A stretch of DNA of 6,681 nucleotides from positions 1-6,681 of the forward strand of contig JANXYI010000448.1 in the NCBI GenBank assembly GCA_025350085.1, written 5' to 3'. Under the pieces are notes generated by a model. That model did not search any database and was not told the origin of the DNA. It saw only the letters and a program-made list of their open reading frames with translations. The stretch is from Deltaproteobacteria bacterium (GTDB lineage Bacteria; Desulfobacterota; Desulfovibrionia; Desulfovibrionales; Desulfovibrionaceae). The first letter of the stretch is position 1, and each line of letters starts with the position of its first letter. Below are positions 4,922 to 6,681 of the stretch, piece after piece. A program made the translations under genes and the position numbers.

Positions 4922-5812
4922 ATGCGCCGCAACACCAGGGAACATCTCATCAAGCAGGCTTTTCTGGCCACGGCCATAACCTCGCTGGCGGTGCTGGCGC
5001 TGATCATGATCTTTCTGTTCATGGAGGGCCTGCCCGCCTTCAGCTTCGTCAGCGTGAAGGACTTCCTGCTCGGCCTGGACTGGTACCCGACCGACGAGGC
5101 CAACCCGGCCTACGGCATCCTGCCGCTCATCGCGGCCAGCGGCGCGGTGACGCTGCTCTCCTCGGCGCTCGCCATCCCGCTCGGCGTCATGACCGCCCTG
5201 TACCTGGCCGAGATCGCCTCCCCGTGCGTGCGCGCCGTGGTCAAGCCCGTGGTGGAGTTGTTGGCGAGCCTGCCCTCGGTGGTCATCGGCTTCTTCGGCA
5301 TGGTGGTCATGGCCCCGTTCCTCCAGGATTTTCTCGACATCCCCGTGGGGCTCAACCTGTTCAATGCCGCGCTCATGCTGGCCTTCATGAGCGTGCCGAC
5401 CATCGCCAGCGTGAGCGAGGACGCCATCTTCGCCGTGCCGCGCGAGCTCAAGGAGGCCAGCCTGGCGCTCGGGGCCACGCACCTGGAGACGCTCATGCGC
5501 GTGACCCTGCCCGCCGCGCTCTCCGGCATCGGCACCGCGGTGATCCTGGGCATGAGCCGGGCCATCGGCGAGACCATGGTCGTGCTCATGGTGGCGGGCG
5601 GCGCGGCCGTGATCCCGGACTCGCTCTGGAGCCCGGTCAGGCCCATGCCCGCGAGCATCGCCGCGGAGATGGCCGAGGCGCCCTTCCGCGGCCCGCACTA
5701 TCACGCGCTCTTCGCCACGGCCATGGTGCTCTTCCTGGTCACGCTGGGCTTCAACATCCTGGCCGACTACATCTCCCACAAGCACCGCCAGGTCGGCGCG
5801 GCCACCCTGTAA
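4922..5812 (+). CDS. pstC: Phosphate ABC transporter permease PstC
   Basis: PstC is one of the two inner-membrane subunits of the Pst phosphate importer. The 296-residue protein has about six hydrophobic segments, the first at residues 13-35 and others near 66-92, 107-135, 145-165, 200-228 and 262-282. The cytoplasmic EAA loop that contacts the PstB ATPase is at 178-197 (EASLALGATHLETLMRVTLP). SRAIGETM follows at 212-219, typical of PstC and PstA. AGGAG nine bases before the ATG is the ribosome-binding site. It follows pstS in the same direction and ends 12 bases before pstA, consistent with co-transcription. No truncation or frameshift is seen. Confidence 0.94.
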   Translation: MRRNTREHLIKQAFLATAITSLAVLALIMIFLFMEGLPAFSFVSVKDFLLGLDWYPTDEANPAYGILPLIAASGAVTLLSSALAIPLGVMTALYLAEIASPCVRAVVKPVVELLASLPSVVIGFFGMVVMAPFLQDFLDIPVGLNLFNAALMLAFMSVPTIASVSEDAIFAVPRELKEASLALGATHLETLMRVTLPAALSGIGTAVILGMSRAIGETMVVLMVAGGAAVIPDSLWSPVRPMPASIAAEMAEAPFRGPHYHALFATAMVLFLVTLGFNILADYISHKHRQVGAATL

Positions 5813-5824
5813 GGCAGGCCAACC

Positions 5825-6681
5825 ATGACTCCCGAAGCCGTCTTCAACGCTCCAATCCGCCCGTCCCTGTCCATCGCCACGGGCCGCGACCGCCGCCGCA
5901 AGGCCAAGCAGTGGCTGGCCTTCATGCTGCTGCGCGGGGCCATCCTGGTGGTGGCAGCGGCTCTCGCCGTCATCGTGGGCTTCCTGGTCACAAACGGCAT
6001 CTCGGTCATCTCCTGGAAATTCCTCACCGAGGCGCCGCGCAACTACATGACCGAGGGCGGTGTCTGGCCGTGCATCGTGGGCACGCTCCTGCTCTCCGTC
6101 GGGGCCATGTCCGTGGCCCTGCCGCTTGGGGTCGCCAGCGCCATCTACCTGCACGAGTATGCCCTGCCGGGCAAACTCATGCGCATCATCCGCCTGGGGG
6201 TGAACAACCTGGCCGGCGTGCCCTCGGTGGTCTTCGGGCTGTTCGGCCTCGGGCTCTTTGTCACGGCCATGCATCTCGGCGTGTCGCTCCTGGCCGGCTG
6301 GCTGACTCTCGGCGTGCTCTGCCTGCCCGTGATCATCGGCACCACCGAGGAGGCCCTGCGAAGCGTGCCCGACACCTACCGCGAGGCCTCCCTGGCCCTT
6401 GGCGGCACCAAGTGGCAGACCATCTGGCGGGTGGTGCTGCCAAGCGCCCTGCCGGGCATACTCACGGGCTCGATCCTCGGCATCAGCCGCGCCGCGGGCG
6501 AGACCGCGGCCATCATGTTCACGGCCGCGGTGTTCTACACGCCCAAGATGCCGGACTCGGTCTTCTCGGACGTCATGGCCCTGCCGTACCACATCTACGT
6601 GCTGGCCACCGCAGGCACGGAGATCGAGAAGACCCGGCCCATCCAGTACGGCACCGCGCTCGTGCTCATAGCACTCGTGCT
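5825..6681 (+). CDS. pstA: Phosphate ABC transporter permease PstA, 3' end outside the window
   Basis: This is the second membrane subunit of the importer. The frame is open from the ATG at 5825 to the window edge, 285 full codons, starting MTPEAVFNAPIRP and followed by a basic stretch (RDRRRKAKQ) and the first membrane segment at about 36-56. Further membrane segments lie near 85-108 and 130-170. The EAA loop is at 187-207 (EASLALGGTKWQTIWRVVLP) and SRAAGETAAI follows at 221-230. GVPSVVFGLFGLGLF (131-145) is a typical PstA segment. PstA proteins are often about 280-300 residues, so only a little should be missing. Spacing from pstC is 12 bases, with AAGG near the pstC stop as a weak ribosome-binding site. 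pstB and phoU would be expected next. Confidence 0.93.
   Translation, partial: MTPEAVFNAPIRPSLSIATGRDRRRKAKQWLAFMLLRGAILVVAAALAVIVGFLVTNGISVISWKFLTEAPRNYMTEGGVWPCIVGTLLLSVGAMSVALPLGVASAIYLHEYALPGKLMRIIRLGVNNLAGVPSVVFGLFGLGLFVTAMHLGVSLLAGWLTLGVLCLPVIIGTTEEALRSVPDTYREASLALGGTKWQTIWRVVLPSALPGILTGSILGISRAAGETAAIMFTAAVFYTPKMPDSVFSDVMALPYHIYVLATAGTEIEKTRPIQYGTALVLIALV

Noticed and set aside
4772..6592. 606-codon minus-strand open frame antisense to pstC and pstA
   Set aside because: It is rich in His, Gly, Arg, Asp and Gln without domains, lies opposite well-supported pst genes, and arises from the strong third-position GC of the sense frames.

Overview
The window is GC-rich chromosomal DNA. It looks like the right-hand end of a Mu-like (transposable phage) prophage joined directly to a phosphate-uptake operon. 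The PstS, PstC and PstA sequences and the high third-position GC resemble Desulfovibrio-type Desulfobacterota. That placement is from memory of family sequences, not a search.

Layout. Positions 1-1127 hold most of an IS3-family (IS407-like) insertion sequence on the minus strand, with orfA and orfB joined by a -1 frameshift signal; its far end lies outside the window. It has inserted into a plus-strand phage tail-assembly chaperone gene, of which only the 3' part remains (1128-1354). A strong hairpin (1367-1395) separates this from a convergent minus-strand gene of unknown function (1410-2333). That gene has a Cys/His zinc-type motif and an internal 20-residue duplication, and looks like phage cargo. 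A 328-base leader with several hairpins precedes com (2662-2850), a small zinc-finger regulator of the Mu Com type. It overlaps a C5 cytosine methyltransferase gene (2795-3736). A second long frame runs across almost the whole methyltransferase gene and is more codon-like than the methyltransferase frame in one stretch. After a long hairpin (3741-3787), two abutting 22-bp repeats and a terminal TG (read inward) mark the likely prophage right end at 3869. Host DNA would then start about 25 bp before a Pho box (3895-3912) and -10 element that drive pstS (3975-4811), pstC (4922-5812) and pstA (5825 to the window end).

How the parts work together. In Mu, tail fibre and tail-fibre-assembly genes are followed by an invertible or variable region, then com, then the DNA-modification gene mom, then the right end. 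The same order is seen here, with a cytosine methyltransferase in the mom position. By analogy, Com would act on translation of the overlapping methyltransferase, whose best Shine-Dalgarno lies in a possible hairpin. The IS in the tail chaperone gene suggests that the prophage is at least partly defective. The pst genes encode a periplasmic phosphate-binding protein and the two membrane subunits of the ABC importer. Pho-box control appears intact although the prophage sits right against the promoter.
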